DNA from: CAZEXD01 sp964516865
GTDB taxonomy: Bacteria > Patescibacteriota > Minisyncoccia > Minisyncoccales > Staskawiczbacteraceae
NCBI GenBank assembly: GCA_964516865.1
Contig: CAZEXD010000003.1
Span: 1-44,923 of the forward strand
Direction of reading: 5' to 3'
Length of the DNA: 44,923 bases
Below, in pieces: positions 1-9,443 of this stretch. The first letter of the stretch is position 1. Each line of letters starts with the position of its first letter. The position numbers were made by a program, and so were the translations under genes. Under the pieces are notes generated by a model. That model was not told the DNA's origin, did not search any database, and saw nothing but the letters and a program-made list of their open reading frames with translations.

Positions 1-677
1 GTGTTAATCTGTGCGGTTTTAAGAGCCAAGGGCGAGCAAAACCATTGCATTTCCATTTGTTCAAATTCTCGCGTCCGATAAATAAAATCTTTCGGCGTTA
101 TTTCGTTGCGGAAGGCTTTGCCTATTTGAGCGATTCCAAAAGGAATCTTTTGACGCATTGTGTCCAAAACGTTTTTAAAGTTCATATAAATTCCTTGACA
201 GGTCTCTGCTCTTAAATAAGTTATGGCTGCCTCATCCTCAACCGGTCCCACAAATGTTTTCATCATTAAATTGAATTTCCGTGGCTCAATCAATTCTCCT
301 CCGCATTCTGGACAATCAATCTTTCGGGGCTGGTTTTTTAGGTTTGTGATTTCATCAAAACGAAATCGCTTATGGCATTTTTTACATTCTACTAATTCAT
401 CAGCGAATCCCGCTGTCAAATGACCAGATGCCTGCCAAACCTTAGGACTCATTAAAATTGCCGCGTCTAAACCAAAAATATTATTATGCAATCTTGTCAT
501 TTCTTCCCACCAGGCCTTTTTTATGTTGTTTTTCAGCTCTACTCCCAAAGGTCCGAAATCATAACAAGAACCAAAGCCGCCGTAAATTTCTGAAGAGGGG
601 AAAATAAATCCCCTTCTTTTACATAAAGATATAATTTTATCCATCTTATTAGAAATTTCTTCAAGTTTTTTCTCCAT
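1..677 (-). CDS. glyS: Glycyl-tRNA synthetase, dimeric class II type (N-terminal part, cut by window edge)
   Basis: Charges tRNA-Gly with glycine in the cytoplasm. The ATG at 677 opens an unbroken frame of 225 codons that runs off the left edge, so the C-terminal half and the anticodon-binding domain are outside the window. The start (MEKKLEEI) leads into a class II catalytic core. A zinc-ribbon-like CKKCH...CPECGG insertion lies near residues 100-125, and the motif 2 stretch FRNEITPKDFIYRTREFEQME is at about residues 190-210, typical of the eukaryote/Gram-positive single-chain GlyRS rather than the alpha2beta2 type. An AT-rich leader lies upstream, and the neighbouring surface-protein gene is separated by a terminator. 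Family assignment is firm. Confidence 0.95.
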   Translation of the reverse strand, partial: MEKKLEEISNKMDKIISLCKRRGFIFPSSEIYGGFGSCYDFGPLGVELKNNIKKAWWEEMTRLHNNIFGLDAAILMSPKVWQASGHLTAGFADELVECKKCHKRFRFDEITNLKNQPRKIDCPECGGELIEPRKFNLMMKTFVGPVEDEAAITYLRAETCQGIYMNFKNVLDTMRQKIPFGIAQIGKAFRNEITPKDFIYRTREFEQMEMQWFCSPLALKTAQIN

Positions 678-741
678 GTTGTTTCGTTCGTTTTTTTATT
701 TTTTTATTTTATCATAATTTCGAGAAAAAATCACCTCGAAT

Positions 742-775
742 AAAAAAATAAATGCAGCACTCTTGCGGCATTTAT
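742..775 (-). terminator. Intrinsic terminator after the surface-protein gene
   Basis: On the minus strand an 8-bp stem (ATAAATGC / GCATTTAT) with a 12-nt loop is followed by seven T residues. It lies 23 bases past the stop codon of the 559-residue surface-protein gene and separates it from glyS. Confidence 0.7.
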
Positions 776-798
776 TAAAAATTTCCTAATATTTAAAA

Positions 799-2478
799 TT
801 ATTCGCTGAAATCTTCTGGCAAATTATCAACCTTTTCGTCAGGCGCAGAGAGAGTTGTATCAATTGGCCCGCTCTCCCCTTGAATAGTTTTTTCCGTCCA
901 TTGATCTTCACCCGTGATTATTGCTTTGTTTACCAAAGTAATCGGTTTTCCTGATTGTGAAAAATCAGGAGAAACAGAAACCTGAAAAGAAACACTTGGT
1001 CCCGGCGTCAAAACCCCTGCTCCCGCCGGCACCTCGCTGGGAATTGTCCAAATTATTTCTCTGCTTACACTATCAAAAGAAAGCCTACTCGTTTCGCTTT
1101 CTGGAAAAATTTTTCCCGTTAAGGAAACACCAAGGGGCAAACTGGCTTTTACTTTTACATTTTTAACATTGTTGTAATAATTTTTTACCTGCCAGACAAT
1201 AGTATAGGTGGTGGTTTGACCCGGAATTGGCGGATGCGGACCAAAGTTTCCAAAATTAGCGTCCTCGTAAATGCCTTTTTGAGAAATTTCCAAACGGGAA
1301 TTAACTTTTGTTTGAAATTCCTGACTTATTTGCGAAATGGTAACTTTGTTTTTGACAAATGTCTCATTGGACGTCGTTTCTGTTGGTGACCAACAACATT
1401 TTAAAGTTATCTCAAAATCAACCCTTCCCTCTTCTTGAACGTCTAAAAATCTCAACTCTGGAATCTGTCGCCAGTCCCAAACAATAAGATTATTATCAAT
1501 CATGGCCTGCCCCAAATCTACTTTAATGGTTGATAAATCAAAAATGGGACTATCTAACCGATTTATCAAGAACAAGTTTTCAAAAGGAGATGTCCCTATG
1601 TTTTTAAAATAAATAGTATAATGCAATTTTTCACCCGGCTTAGCAACATAATTAGACGATTTATTAATTTGTTGGGAAATATAAAGCAATGGTTCTATTA
1701 CCTCTACTTCAGCACTAGTTTCTTTCAATACAACGAATTCACCCTCCTGCCAAATGCCAATTTTAGCGCTGAATAAAGATTTTTTGCCTACTTCCTCAAA
1801 AAGATTTCCTGTAATCTTTACTCTTCCGCCCTGCGCTTTTTTTAACTCAGAAATATCCCATTCGTTTGTTTCAATGGGATTTGGTTCGGCTTTGATAAAC
1901 TTAAAGTTTTCCGGATATTGAACCTGTAATTCAAGGTTAGAAAGTAAATAGTCAAGATTAGAAAAATAGTTAAGGGAAAACTGAACGTCTCTCCCTTTTT
2001 CTAATTTTAAAGGCAAATCAAACGCTAAGGTTAAAGGAACTTTGGCAATTTTAATGGTAAAAGTGGTATCAGATTCATAGCGCGCCTTTAAATTCTTTGG
2101 TTTGTAAGACAAATAAGTCTTCGCAATCTTTAAATCATTTTCTTTCCCTAAAAGACGGGCTTTAAATTTAACAACCTCTTCATCTCCCGGATAAATGTCT
2201 TTCAATAGCCGAGTAACCCTTTGTTTTCCTTCTTCACCGATACTATATTCTGGGTATTCAAAAATAAGTCGCGGTTCTTCTAAGGTAAAACTACTATTAT
2301 TTTTATATCGCACAGTATATTCAAATTCTTCAGCCACTTGAACGGTTTCAGGTCCTAAAATTTCTAATCTTAAAATACTTTTTGAAAAAACTCTTTCTTT
2401 GTAATACCAAAAACTGATAATCAACAATAAAATTACCGTTAAAATAAGAATCAACAAAATAGTAAACTTTTTCTTCAT
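799..2478 (-). CDS. Membrane-anchored extracellular protein with DUF11/CARDB-like beta-sandwich repeats
   Basis: 559 residues. A short basic start (MKKK) precedes one hydrophobic segment at about residues 7-27 with no cleavage site I can see, so it is probably an N-terminal anchor with the bulk outside the cell. The rest is a series of immunoglobulin-like beta-sandwich units of the DUF11/CARDB kind. Recurrent strands of the type YTVRYKN / YTIYFKNIG / YTIVWQVKN occur near residues 53, 287 and 424, each followed by an N-x-F/V-x-L-x-x-x-LP pattern. The C-terminus is acidic and Ser-rich. Proteins of this layout are common in CPR genomes and are thought to be surface or adhesion components; no enzymatic motif is visible. 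Transcribed alone, with its own terminator. Confidence 0.7.
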   Translation of the reverse strand: MKKKFTILLILILTVILLLIISFWYYKERVFSKSILRLEILGPETVQVAEEFEYTVRYKNNSSFTLEEPRLIFEYPEYSIGEEGKQRVTRLLKDIYPGDEEVVKFKARLLGKENDLKIAKTYLSYKPKNLKARYESDTTFTIKIAKVPLTLAFDLPLKLEKGRDVQFSLNYFSNLDYLLSNLELQVQYPENFKFIKAEPNPIETNEWDISELKKAQGGRVKITGNLFEEVGKKSLFSAKIGIWQEGEFVVLKETSAEVEVIEPLLYISQQINKSSNYVAKPGEKLHYTIYFKNIGTSPFENLFLINRLDSPIFDLSTIKVDLGQAMIDNNLIVWDWRQIPELRFLDVQEEGRVDFEITLKCCWSPTETTSNETFVKNKVTISQISQEFQTKVNSRLEISQKGIYEDANFGNFGPHPPIPGQTTTYTIVWQVKNYYNNVKNVKVKASLPLGVSLTGKIFPESETSRLSFDSVSREIIWTIPSEVPAGAGVLTPGPSVSFQVSVSPDFSQSGKPITLVNKAIITGEDQWTEKTIQGESGPIDTTLSAPDEKVDNLPEDFSE

Positions 2479-2536
2479 AATTCCTTCAATTTGTGTATTT
2501 TATTATATCACAATAACCCTAATTCAAAAAGTCTAA

Positions 2537-3295
2537 CTAATCAAAAGAGCATAAAGAAAGTAAATAATTGGAATAGTCCCGAGAAATGTTTCTTATCGCT
2601 TTCCCTAAAAAAGATGATGTTTTCAATTTAGATAAAAGCGACCATTTCCTTTTTAAAATTAAGCGCAAGATCTTTATGGTATTAGCATCTGTTTTTAAAA
2701 TATTTTTTATTTTTTTAGCGCAAGAAACGCAAACCACTCCGCCTTCCTCGCTGGAGAAAAAAAGTAAAACCGGCGTTGGTTTTTTTTGACAAATAACACA
2801 CTTATAAAGTTCAGGGGCATAACCCAAAAGAGAGAAAAGATTCCAAAGAAAATAATAATAAAAAATTGCTAATTTCCAATTTCTGGCTTCTAACGAATTT
2901 TCGGTTTCCAGTTTTAAATTATTTAATTTATTAAATGTTTCGCTTAATAAATTAAAAATATTTTTGTCTCTTTCTTCTTGAGGAGTTAACCTATCTACCA
3001 GTTTCGCAATTTGATGGGCTATTTTAAGTTTTAATGAGTTGTTTTTAATATTTTTAAAATTATTTATTATCCCTGCGTCGGTTAATGTCTTATAAGTTTT
3101 CCCCTGAATAAATTCTATTTCGGAAAAAAAAATTAAGTCAATGCCGGCCCTTAATTTAGAAGTAATTTTCCTAATTGCCCGTCCCAAAATATTGATTTTC
3201 CCAAAATCTCGACTAAAAACGGTAAAAATCCTGTCAGCCTCACCGACATCCATTTTTTTAATAATAAAACCGCAGGTGCGATAATGAATTGCCAT
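2537..3295 (-). CDS. recO: DNA repair protein RecO
   Basis: Recombination mediator that helps load RecA at gaps in the RecFOR pathway. The 252 residues match the usual RecO length. The N-terminal OB fold is recognisable (GFIIKKMDVGEADRIFTVFS, then GKINILGRAIRK), followed by a helical domain. A zinc-binding loop carries CVIC near residue 167 and CVSC near residue 190. The ATG is only 2 nt downstream of the ileS stop on the same strand, so the two are co-transcribed. Confidence 0.92.
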   Translation of the reverse strand: MAIHYRTCGFIIKKMDVGEADRIFTVFSRDFGKINILGRAIRKITSKLRAGIDLIFFSEIEFIQGKTYKTLTDAGIINNFKNIKNNSLKLKIAHQIAKLVDRLTPQEERDKNIFNLLSETFNKLNNLKLETENSLEARNWKLAIFYYYFLWNLFSLLGYAPELYKCVICQKKPTPVLLFFSSEEGGVVCVSCAKKIKNILKTDANTIKILRLILKRKWSLLSKLKTSSFLGKAIRNISRDYSNYLLSLCSFD

Positions 3296-3297
3296 TA

Positions 3298-6216
3298 TTA
3301 TTTAATTTTGGGAATAGCAATAAAATCTTTTTTGTTTTCTTGAATTTTTATTTCTTTCTTAAGATAATCTTGTGGTATTTCCTCTTCGTGGGAAAGAATT
3401 ACTGCTTTTTTTGCACCAACCTCTTTCAAAAATTCTGCTCTGGCAAAAGTCGGTACCGTTGTTTGAAGATCGGTAATATAAACGCCAGGGGTATAACCGC
3501 CAATTTTTCTCAATTCTTTAGTAACCCTAATACCCTCTCTTATTTCGCCTTCGAGTTTTAGTTCCTCAGTAATATTGGTGTCTAGTTCTATTTCTTTTGA
3601 TAAATTTTTGCTAAAATAAATCTTTTTTACGTTAACCTCTTCTTTCAAAATTTCTAATAATTCTTTTTCTTTTCTTAACTCTGGATTTTTAATTTTTAAC
3701 TCGGCTAATGGTTGGCGAACCTTAATACCCAAAACCGTCCTTTCCGCCAAAACCAAATTTACAATTTTTCTAATTTTATTCATTTTTTCTTCCAAGTTTT
3801 TATCTATTTTCTTTTTATCAACTTCTGGCCAATCAACTAAATGCACTGATTCCGGCATTTTATCTGATTTTAACTGCTGATAAATTTCCTCGGCAAAAAA
3901 TGGCATTACCGGCGCAATAATTTTTATCAATCCCAAAAGAAGATTATAAAATGTTTGAACCGCCTCCTCATTATCTTTCCCGGTTTCATGGAATCTCTGA
4001 CGCGATCTTCTTAAATACCAAAGCGATAAATCATTAATAAAAAAATCTTCTACGGCAATGATCGCTGGTCCCGGATTATAACTATCAAGACTCTCAATAA
4101 CTTTTTTAACTAAACTGTTGAACTTAGAAATTATCCATCTATCTAAAATATTTTCTGGCAAATCGGGGAAATCATTTGCCGGGAAATTCTCCCTTTTAAC
4201 GTAAGTTTGAAGAAAAATGAAAGAATTATATAAAACCAAAAGTCTTCTTTTCACTTCGTCTATATTGTGATAACCGAACAAAAGATTGTCTGCCGGGTTT
4301 TGTCTCGCATAAAGCCATCTCATTGGGTCAGCGCCGACTTTTTCCACCGCCTCGTCAAACCAAATAGCATTGCCCTTGGATTTGTGCATCTCCTCTCCCT
4401 TTTCGTCGCGGACCGAAGCATAGCCAAAAATCGTTTTCACCGGCGCAGTATTTTCTAAAACCGTACTCATCACAATTATAGAATAAAACCAATTTTTGAA
4501 CTGGCCGGGAAAAGATTCGCAAACTAGTTCTATCGGAAACCATTTCTTCCAGTATTTTTTATCTGCCATATAACTTATTTTTTTTGTTTCCGGGTCAATT
4601 AAAGTTGAAAAAGGAACTATGCCGGCATCCAACCAGGGATTGCCCACATCGGTTATTCTTGAAACCTTCTGACCGCACTTTGAACATTTTATTTTTACGT
4701 TATCAACCCAAGGCCTGTGAGGTGAATGGCCTTCAAATTTTTCCCATCCCTCAACTGCTCTTTTTTTTAGCTCTTCGTTTGAACCAATAACTTCAAAATT
4801 ACCGCACTGACATTCAAAAATCGGCAAGGCCAAACCCCAATAGCGTTTTTTAGAAATCAGCCAGTCGTGCATATTTTTTAACCAGTCCAGCTCCCTTTCC
4901 AAACCGAAAGAAGGAATCCAGTTTATGGTTTTAGCCGTTTCCATTAACTTCTTGCGGATTTTTTCCATCGAAATGTACCATTCATCAACCACCCGCCAGA
5001 CTAATTCCTTTTTGCACCGCCAACAAGTCGGATACCTATGCTGGTAATTTTCAATTTTGAAAAAGAATTTGCCGTTTTGAAATTCCTTAATATGGTTAAG
5101 GATTATTTTCGGATCTTCTTTAGCGTTTTTCCCGGAAAATTCTCCGAGATTGTTTAAATAAACAGCGTTTTCGTCAATAACTTCAATCACTGATAACCTT
5201 TCTTTTTGTCCTAATTTAAAGTCCTCTTCCCCGGCGCCGGGAGCGGTATGAACAATTCCTGTCCCTTCTTCGGCTGTTACTAAGTCCTTGTCTAGGACAA
5301 CGGTGTGGAAGGTGTCGGGATTCTCTTCTCTGGCTTTTTGAACGCGAGGCAGCTCATCAAAAATTCCTTCATATTTCAGGCCTTTTAATTCTTTCCCTTT
5401 TAAAACTTTTCTCAATTTAAAATCTTTTCCTAATATTTTTTCTGCCAAGTCTTTTAGTAAAATTAGTTTTTCGCCATTTATTTCGAAAACACCGTAATCA
5501 AAATCAGGATTTATTGCCAAGGCCACATTCGCCGGTATAGTCCAAGGAGTAGTAGTCCAAACTAAAAAACTAATTCCTTCGAACTTTTTATCTAATATGG
5601 GAAGTTTAAAATAAATAGCTTCGTGAGTAACTAACTTATACTCTTCGGTTAAAATCTCATGTTGGGAAATTGCAGTTCCGCATCTCGGACACCAAGGAAC
5701 GCTATCTCTACCTTTGTATAATAATCCGTCTTTCCAACATTTCTTCAGGAAGTACCAAATCATGTAGTTATTTTCGTCTGACATCGTGTAGTAGGAATTC
5801 TCCCAATCCATCCATTGGCCCAACCTGATTGATTGCTGTGTTTGTATCCCAGAATATTTTCTAACCCTTTCTTTACATTTTTCCACAAATTTATCTATTC
5901 CGTATGTTTCAATGTCTTTTTTTGTTTTAAAGCCAAGTTCTTTTTCCACTTCTACTTCAACCCAAAGCCCCTGACAGTCGAAGCCATTTTGAAATCTTTG
6001 GTCAAAACCCTGCATTGCCTTATATCGCTGAAATAAATCTTTGTAGGTTCTCCCCCAGGCGTGATGCACGCCCATTGGATTATTGGCGGTTATCGGACCA
6101 TCTAAAAATGACCACGGTTTTTTGCCTTGGTTCTTTTTTCGAAGCTTCTCAAAAATTTTATTTTCTTGCCAAAATTTTAGTATTTTTTGCTCTAATTGCG
6201 GAAAATTTAACTCCAT
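3298..6216 (-). CDS. ileS: Isoleucyl-tRNA synthetase, long eukaryote/archaea-like type
   Basis: Class I synthetase charging tRNA-Ile, 972 residues. The signature HIGH is replaced by HHAWG at residues 51-55 within GPITANNPMGVHHAWGR. The KMSKS loop reads MHKSKGN near residue 610. The CP1 editing domain lies in between (WTTTPWTIPANVALA near 220). Cysteine pairs CPRC (about 177), CWRC (about 395), CQC (about 470) and CSKC (about 511) suggest zinc knuckles. The C-terminal anticodon-binding region contains the VVNLVLAERT-like helix and a C-terminal extension ending in basic residues. The start ATG precedes MELNFPQLE, the usual helix before the Rossmann core. Heads a two-gene unit with recO. Confidence 0.95.
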   Translation of the reverse strand: MELNFPQLEQKILKFWQENKIFEKLRKKNQGKKPWSFLDGPITANNPMGVHHAWGRTYKDLFQRYKAMQGFDQRFQNGFDCQGLWVEVEVEKELGFKTKKDIETYGIDKFVEKCKERVRKYSGIQTQQSIRLGQWMDWENSYYTMSDENNYMIWYFLKKCWKDGLLYKGRDSVPWCPRCGTAISQHEILTEEYKLVTHEAIYFKLPILDKKFEGISFLVWTTTPWTIPANVALAINPDFDYGVFEINGEKLILLKDLAEKILGKDFKLRKVLKGKELKGLKYEGIFDELPRVQKAREENPDTFHTVVLDKDLVTAEEGTGIVHTAPGAGEEDFKLGQKERLSVIEVIDENAVYLNNLGEFSGKNAKEDPKIILNHIKEFQNGKFFFKIENYQHRYPTCWRCKKELVWRVVDEWYISMEKIRKKLMETAKTINWIPSFGLERELDWLKNMHDWLISKKRYWGLALPIFECQCGNFEVIGSNEELKKRAVEGWEKFEGHSPHRPWVDNVKIKCSKCGQKVSRITDVGNPWLDAGIVPFSTLIDPETKKISYMADKKYWKKWFPIELVCESFPGQFKNWFYSIIVMSTVLENTAPVKTIFGYASVRDEKGEEMHKSKGNAIWFDEAVEKVGADPMRWLYARQNPADNLLFGYHNIDEVKRRLLVLYNSFIFLQTYVKRENFPANDFPDLPENILDRWIISKFNSLVKKVIESLDSYNPGPAIIAVEDFFINDLSLWYLRRSRQRFHETGKDNEEAVQTFYNLLLGLIKIIAPVMPFFAEEIYQQLKSDKMPESVHLVDWPEVDKKKIDKNLEEKMNKIRKIVNLVLAERTVLGIKVRQPLAELKIKNPELRKEKELLEILKEEVNVKKIYFSKNLSKEIELDTNITEELKLEGEIREGIRVTKELRKIGGYTPGVYITDLQTTVPTFARAEFLKEVGAKKAVILSHEEEIPQDYLKKEIKIQENKKDFIAIPKIK

Positions 6217-6624
6217 TTAGATATAATATAATTTTTGGATAATAAATTATTTTAACAAATAAAACCAAATTCTCAAAAAACCCAAAAACCTCTGGCAAAA
6301 TAACTAAATTAAAAAAAGAGAGCAATCGTTTTTTGGGGCATCAAAAAGAATGCCCCCCAGCACAATACCCCTTAGTTAGACATCCATTTTTTATCCTTAA
6401 AACAAATTTATTCTTCAGCGTATCGTATTGTTTCTAACCTGCAACAACTAATCTAAAGCCACTTTATATGTTTCACTCATATTTATTTTATTGTTAAGGA
6501 CAAAAAAGCGCTCCTTCTTGGTCTAAATATTTAAACATATTCAATATATAATCAAGATACATTCTTTTCGTAGGACTAGAGGACTAAAACCTTCTACTCC
6601 CATCAGTTTTATTAATTATTTTTG
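6217..6624. other. 408-bp intergenic region between argS and ileS, with one GC-rich hairpin
   Basis: No convincing reading frame, tRNA or known RNA. The only strong structure is a 7-bp hairpin at about 6337-6357 (GGGGCAT, 8-nt loop, ATGCCCC). The T run lies on the wrong side for a terminator on either strand, so it may be a protein-bound or processed RNA structure, or a remnant. The rest is AT-rich and would hold the ileS promoter, which I cannot fix. Confidence 0.5.
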
Positions 6625-8226
6625 TTACATTTTTTCTGGCGCCGATATCCCCATTAAATCCAAAACGTTCTTTAAGACGATTTTTGCAGCTTTAACCAAC
6701 CCCAACCTCGCTAAGACGAGTTTTTTGTCTTCGCTCATCACCCGACATGTTTCATAAAAGTGGTGAAAAACATCAGCCAATTCAATTGCATACTGGGGCA
6801 GTCGCTGAACCTGATAATCACTTGCAATTTCATTAACAACCTCCGGCAATCTAACAATTTGTTTTATTAAATTTAATTCGCTTTCTTCTTTTAATAATTG
6901 AAAATTGGGTTTTGATGGAAAACTAAAAATTAAAAATTTGAAATTTCTGGCTTTCCGAAGAATTGAACAAATTCTCGCATAAGCATATTGAATATAATAT
7001 ACCGGATTTTTTTCTGATTGTTCTTTGGCTAAATTTAAATCAAAATTCAAATGAGTATTAGCGCTTCTGGTTAAAAAGAAAAATCTAGCCGCGGCTATGC
7101 CAATCTCATCGAGTAATTCATCGAGGGTCACATAAACACCACCCCTTTTTGACATTTTTACCTCTTTGCCGTCTTTAAAAAGGCGAACCATTTGCAACAC
7201 AATGGCTTCTATGTTTTTTTTGTTAAAACCCAAAACGTAAGCGGCCGCTTTCAGGCGCGGCACATAACCATAGTGGTCGGCGCCAACAAACAAAATAATT
7301 TTTTTAAAACCCCTATCAATTTTATTTTTAAGATAAGCAATATCTGAAGCAAAATAAGTTCTAATACCATCTTTTCTTATTAAAACCCGGTCTTTATCAT
7401 CTTCTAATTCCTTGCATTTAAACCAAGTCGCACCTTCGCTTTTATAGGTCCAGCCTCTTTTTGTCAGTTCCTCGATAACCCTGTCTATTAATCCACTTTC
7501 ATATAACGTGCTTTCCGAAAACCAAACATCAAAATGAATACCCATTCTTTTAATGGTTGGTTTTATCATTTTTTCTAAAATTATTTCTGCTGCCATTTTC
7601 CCTGTTTTTTCAACATTATTCCCCCACACCTTTTTTCTTAATTCATCTATATAATCACCTTTATATACTGCCTGTTTGTCACCTAAAACTGAATGTCCCA
7701 ATTTTATAATTTGTTCTCCCCGATCATTAATGTAATATTCCCGCACGACTTCATACCCTGCTTTTTTTAAAACATTTGCCAAAACATCGCCACAAAAACC
7801 TCCGCGGCCGTTTCCCAAGGTTAACGGCCCTGTCGGGTTGGCAGAAATAAACTCAACGTTTACCCTCTGTTTTTTACCAATATTTAAATTCCCAAATTTT
7901 TCTTTTTCTCTCAACACTCTCTGCAACTGTTCTTGTAAATATTCTTTAGAAAGAAAAAAATTAATAAAGCCACAACCGGCAACTTCTATTTTTTCAAACA
8001 TACCTTTTTCTCTACCATTATTCGCTCGAATAAGGGATTTACGAATTTCTGTAATTAGATTCTCGGCAACTTCTTTCGGATTTTTTTTTAATTTTTTGGC
8101 TAAAATTAAAGCCACATTTGTTGAATAATCCCCGTGAACAAGATTATCAGAGGTCTCAACCGAAAATTCTAAAACACTTTCTCCTGTTGCTTCTTTAATT
8201 ATTTTTTCAATTTCTTCTTTTACCAT
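6625..8226 (-). CDS. argS: Arginyl-tRNA synthetase
   Basis: Class I synthetase for tRNA-Arg, 533 residues. An Arg-N domain is followed by the active-site motif SANPTGPLTLGNGRGG at about residues 127-142, where the usual HVGH becomes TLGN, a form I associate with CPR ArgRS. KMSKRGG is near residue 354, and the C-terminal DALR anticodon-binding domain contains YIQYAYARICSILRKA. Residues about 425-443 (just after RKA) are an in-frame, Phe/Lys/Ser-rich segment encoded by AT-rich repeat-like DNA; see findings. A tRNA-Arg(CCG) lies further along the window. pyrH is 12 nt upstream on the same strand. Confidence 0.95.
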   Translation of the reverse strand: MVKEEIEKIIKEATGESVLEFSVETSDNLVHGDYSTNVALILAKKLKKNPKEVAENLITEIRKSLIRANNGREKGMFEKIEVAGCGFINFFLSKEYLQEQLQRVLREKEKFGNLNIGKKQRVNVEFISANPTGPLTLGNGRGGFCGDVLANVLKKAGYEVVREYYINDRGEQIIKLGHSVLGDKQAVYKGDYIDELRKKVWGNNVEKTGKMAAEIILEKMIKPTIKRMGIHFDVWFSESTLYESGLIDRVIEELTKRGWTYKSEGATWFKCKELEDDKDRVLIRKDGIRTYFASDIAYLKNKIDRGFKKIILFVGADHYGYVPRLKAAAYVLGFNKKNIEAIVLQMVRLFKDGKEVKMSKRGGVYVTLDELLDEIGIAAARFFFLTRSANTHLNFDLNLAKEQSEKNPVYYIQYAYARICSILRKARNFKFLIFSFPSKPNFQLLKEESELNLIKQIVRLPEVVNEIASDYQVQRLPQYAIELADVFHHFYETCRVMSEDKKLVLARLGLVKAAKIVLKNVLDLMGISAPEKM

Positions 8227-8238
8227 AAATATCTAAAA

Positions 8239-8919
8239 CTAACTAATTATTGTGCCGATGAAGGGCTTGTTGTTTAAAAAGTCATCTAATCTTTCTAAAT
8301 TCTTGCCGTTAATTATCACCACTTTTAATTTTAGGGATTGGGCAAGTTGTGAAGCAAGGGGATCAAATGGCGAAGAATAGCCCGGCAGCCATTTATTTCC
8401 AACAATTTTTCGGAAATCAGACCAATTTATTTTTTTTATGGGTTGCGCATCGCGAAATTTTTTCGGATCTTTTGTATAAACATAATCAATATTGGTTAAA
8501 TTTACAATTGTCTTGGCTCCTGATCTTTCGGCTGCCAAAACTGCCACATAATCAGTTGAATGGCCTGGTTTCCAACCCGCGCCAACTATTATATTATTTT
8601 TAGCGCTTAATTTTTTTGTAGGGTCAGTAATAATTTTAGAATAAGAAACGTCTTTAAACAAATTTCTGATAACTTCGGCGTTAAGCCGGGAAACGTTTAT
8701 GCCTATCCAGTCGCAATCCGCGCTTTTTGCCCCAAACTCTTTTAGCGCTTTTTGATATTCCCGACATATCTTTCCACCGCCAACAAAAATGATAAATCTT
8801 TTTTGAGAAAGATGCTTCAAAACGAAACTTCGGAATTTTTTTAAAAACCCTATGTCAATCTCTTCCGGCGCCACCAACGACCCTCCAAGCGAAAGAATAA
8901 GGATTTCTTTTTTTGTCAT
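8239..8919 (-). CDS. pyrH: UMP kinase, archaeal-type amino acid kinase fold
   Basis: Phosphorylates UMP to UDP for pyrimidine nucleotide supply. 226 residues with the amino-acid-kinase core: LSLGGSLVAP at the N-terminus for phosphate binding, FVGGGKICREY near residue 45, VGAGWKPGHSTDYVAVLAA near 113-131 and a nucleotide-binding LTNIDYVYTKDPKKF near 140-155. Short length and the S-TD-x-VA pattern resemble archaeal UMP kinases more than the hexameric bacterial PyrH. Followed directly by argS on the same strand; divergent from smpB. Confidence 0.88.
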   Translation of the reverse strand: MTKKEILILSLGGSLVAPEEIDIGFLKKFRSFVLKHLSQKRFIIFVGGGKICREYQKALKEFGAKSADCDWIGINVSRLNAEVIRNLFKDVSYSKIITDPTKKLSAKNNIIVGAGWKPGHSTDYVAVLAAERSGAKTIVNLTNIDYVYTKDPKKFRDAQPIKKINWSDFRKIVGNKWLPGYSSPFDPLASQLAQSLKLKVVIINGKNLERLDDFLNNKPFIGTIIS

Positions 8920-8993
8920 ATTTAAAATTTTATCACAAAATCTCCAAAAAACAAAACTTGCGATATTTAAGTATGAATGGTAAAGTAAATTTA

Positions 8994-9440
8994 ATGAAGG
9001 TTTTTTCTGAGAATAGAAAGGCTAGTTATAATTATAATGTCCTGGAAAGATTCGAGGCAGGTTTGGTTTTAATGGGAACAGAAGTCAAATCAATCCGATT
9101 GGGAAGAATAAGTTTGGACGGCTCTTATATTATCTTTAAGGGAAACGAACCATTTTTAATTGGCGCAAAAATTCCGGCTTATCAGCCCAAAAACGCGCCA
9201 GCCGGCTATGAACCGGAAAGAAGTCGCAAGCTTCTTTTAAACAAAAAAGAGATAAATTATCTCCTCGGAAAAGTCCAACAAAAGGGGTTAACCTTAATTC
9301 CCTTGAAAATTTATTCAAAAAATGCTAATCTTAAAATTGAGTTTGGGTTAGCCAAGGGAAAGAAAAAATATAATAAAAAAGAGGAAATAAAAAAAAGAGA
9401 AATAGAAAGAGAAATGAGACGAATGATAGAAAGAATTTAA
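8994..9440 (+). CDS. smpB: SsrA-binding protein SmpB
   Basis: Binds tmRNA and carries it to stalled ribosomes for trans-translation. From the ATG at 8994 the protein is 148 residues, the usual SmpB size; longer in-frame starts would run into pyrH or lack family similarity. The OB-fold core has the family hallmarks VLERFEAGLVLMGTEVKSIR and SYIIFKGNEPFL, and the tail is very basic (KGKKKYNKKEEIKKREIER...RMIERI), as expected for the part that folds in the ribosomal A site. A promoter-like TTGCGA-17 bp-TAAAGT lies at 8958-8986, which would give an almost leaderless message. The tmRNA gene starts 3 nt after the stop codon. Confidence 0.95.
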   Translation: MKVFSENRKASYNYNVLERFEAGLVLMGTEVKSIRLGRISLDGSYIIFKGNEPFLIGAKIPAYQPKNAPAGYEPERSRKLLLNKKEINYLLGKVQQKGLTLIPLKIYSKNANLKIEFGLAKGKKKYNKKEEIKKREIEREMRRMIERI

Positions 9441-9443
9441 CAT

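Noticed and set aside
6337..6357. Terminator hairpin GGGGCAT/ATGCCCC
   Set aside because: T-rich sequence lies on the 5' side for the plus strand and the minus strand is followed by A residues, so neither direction gives a terminator.
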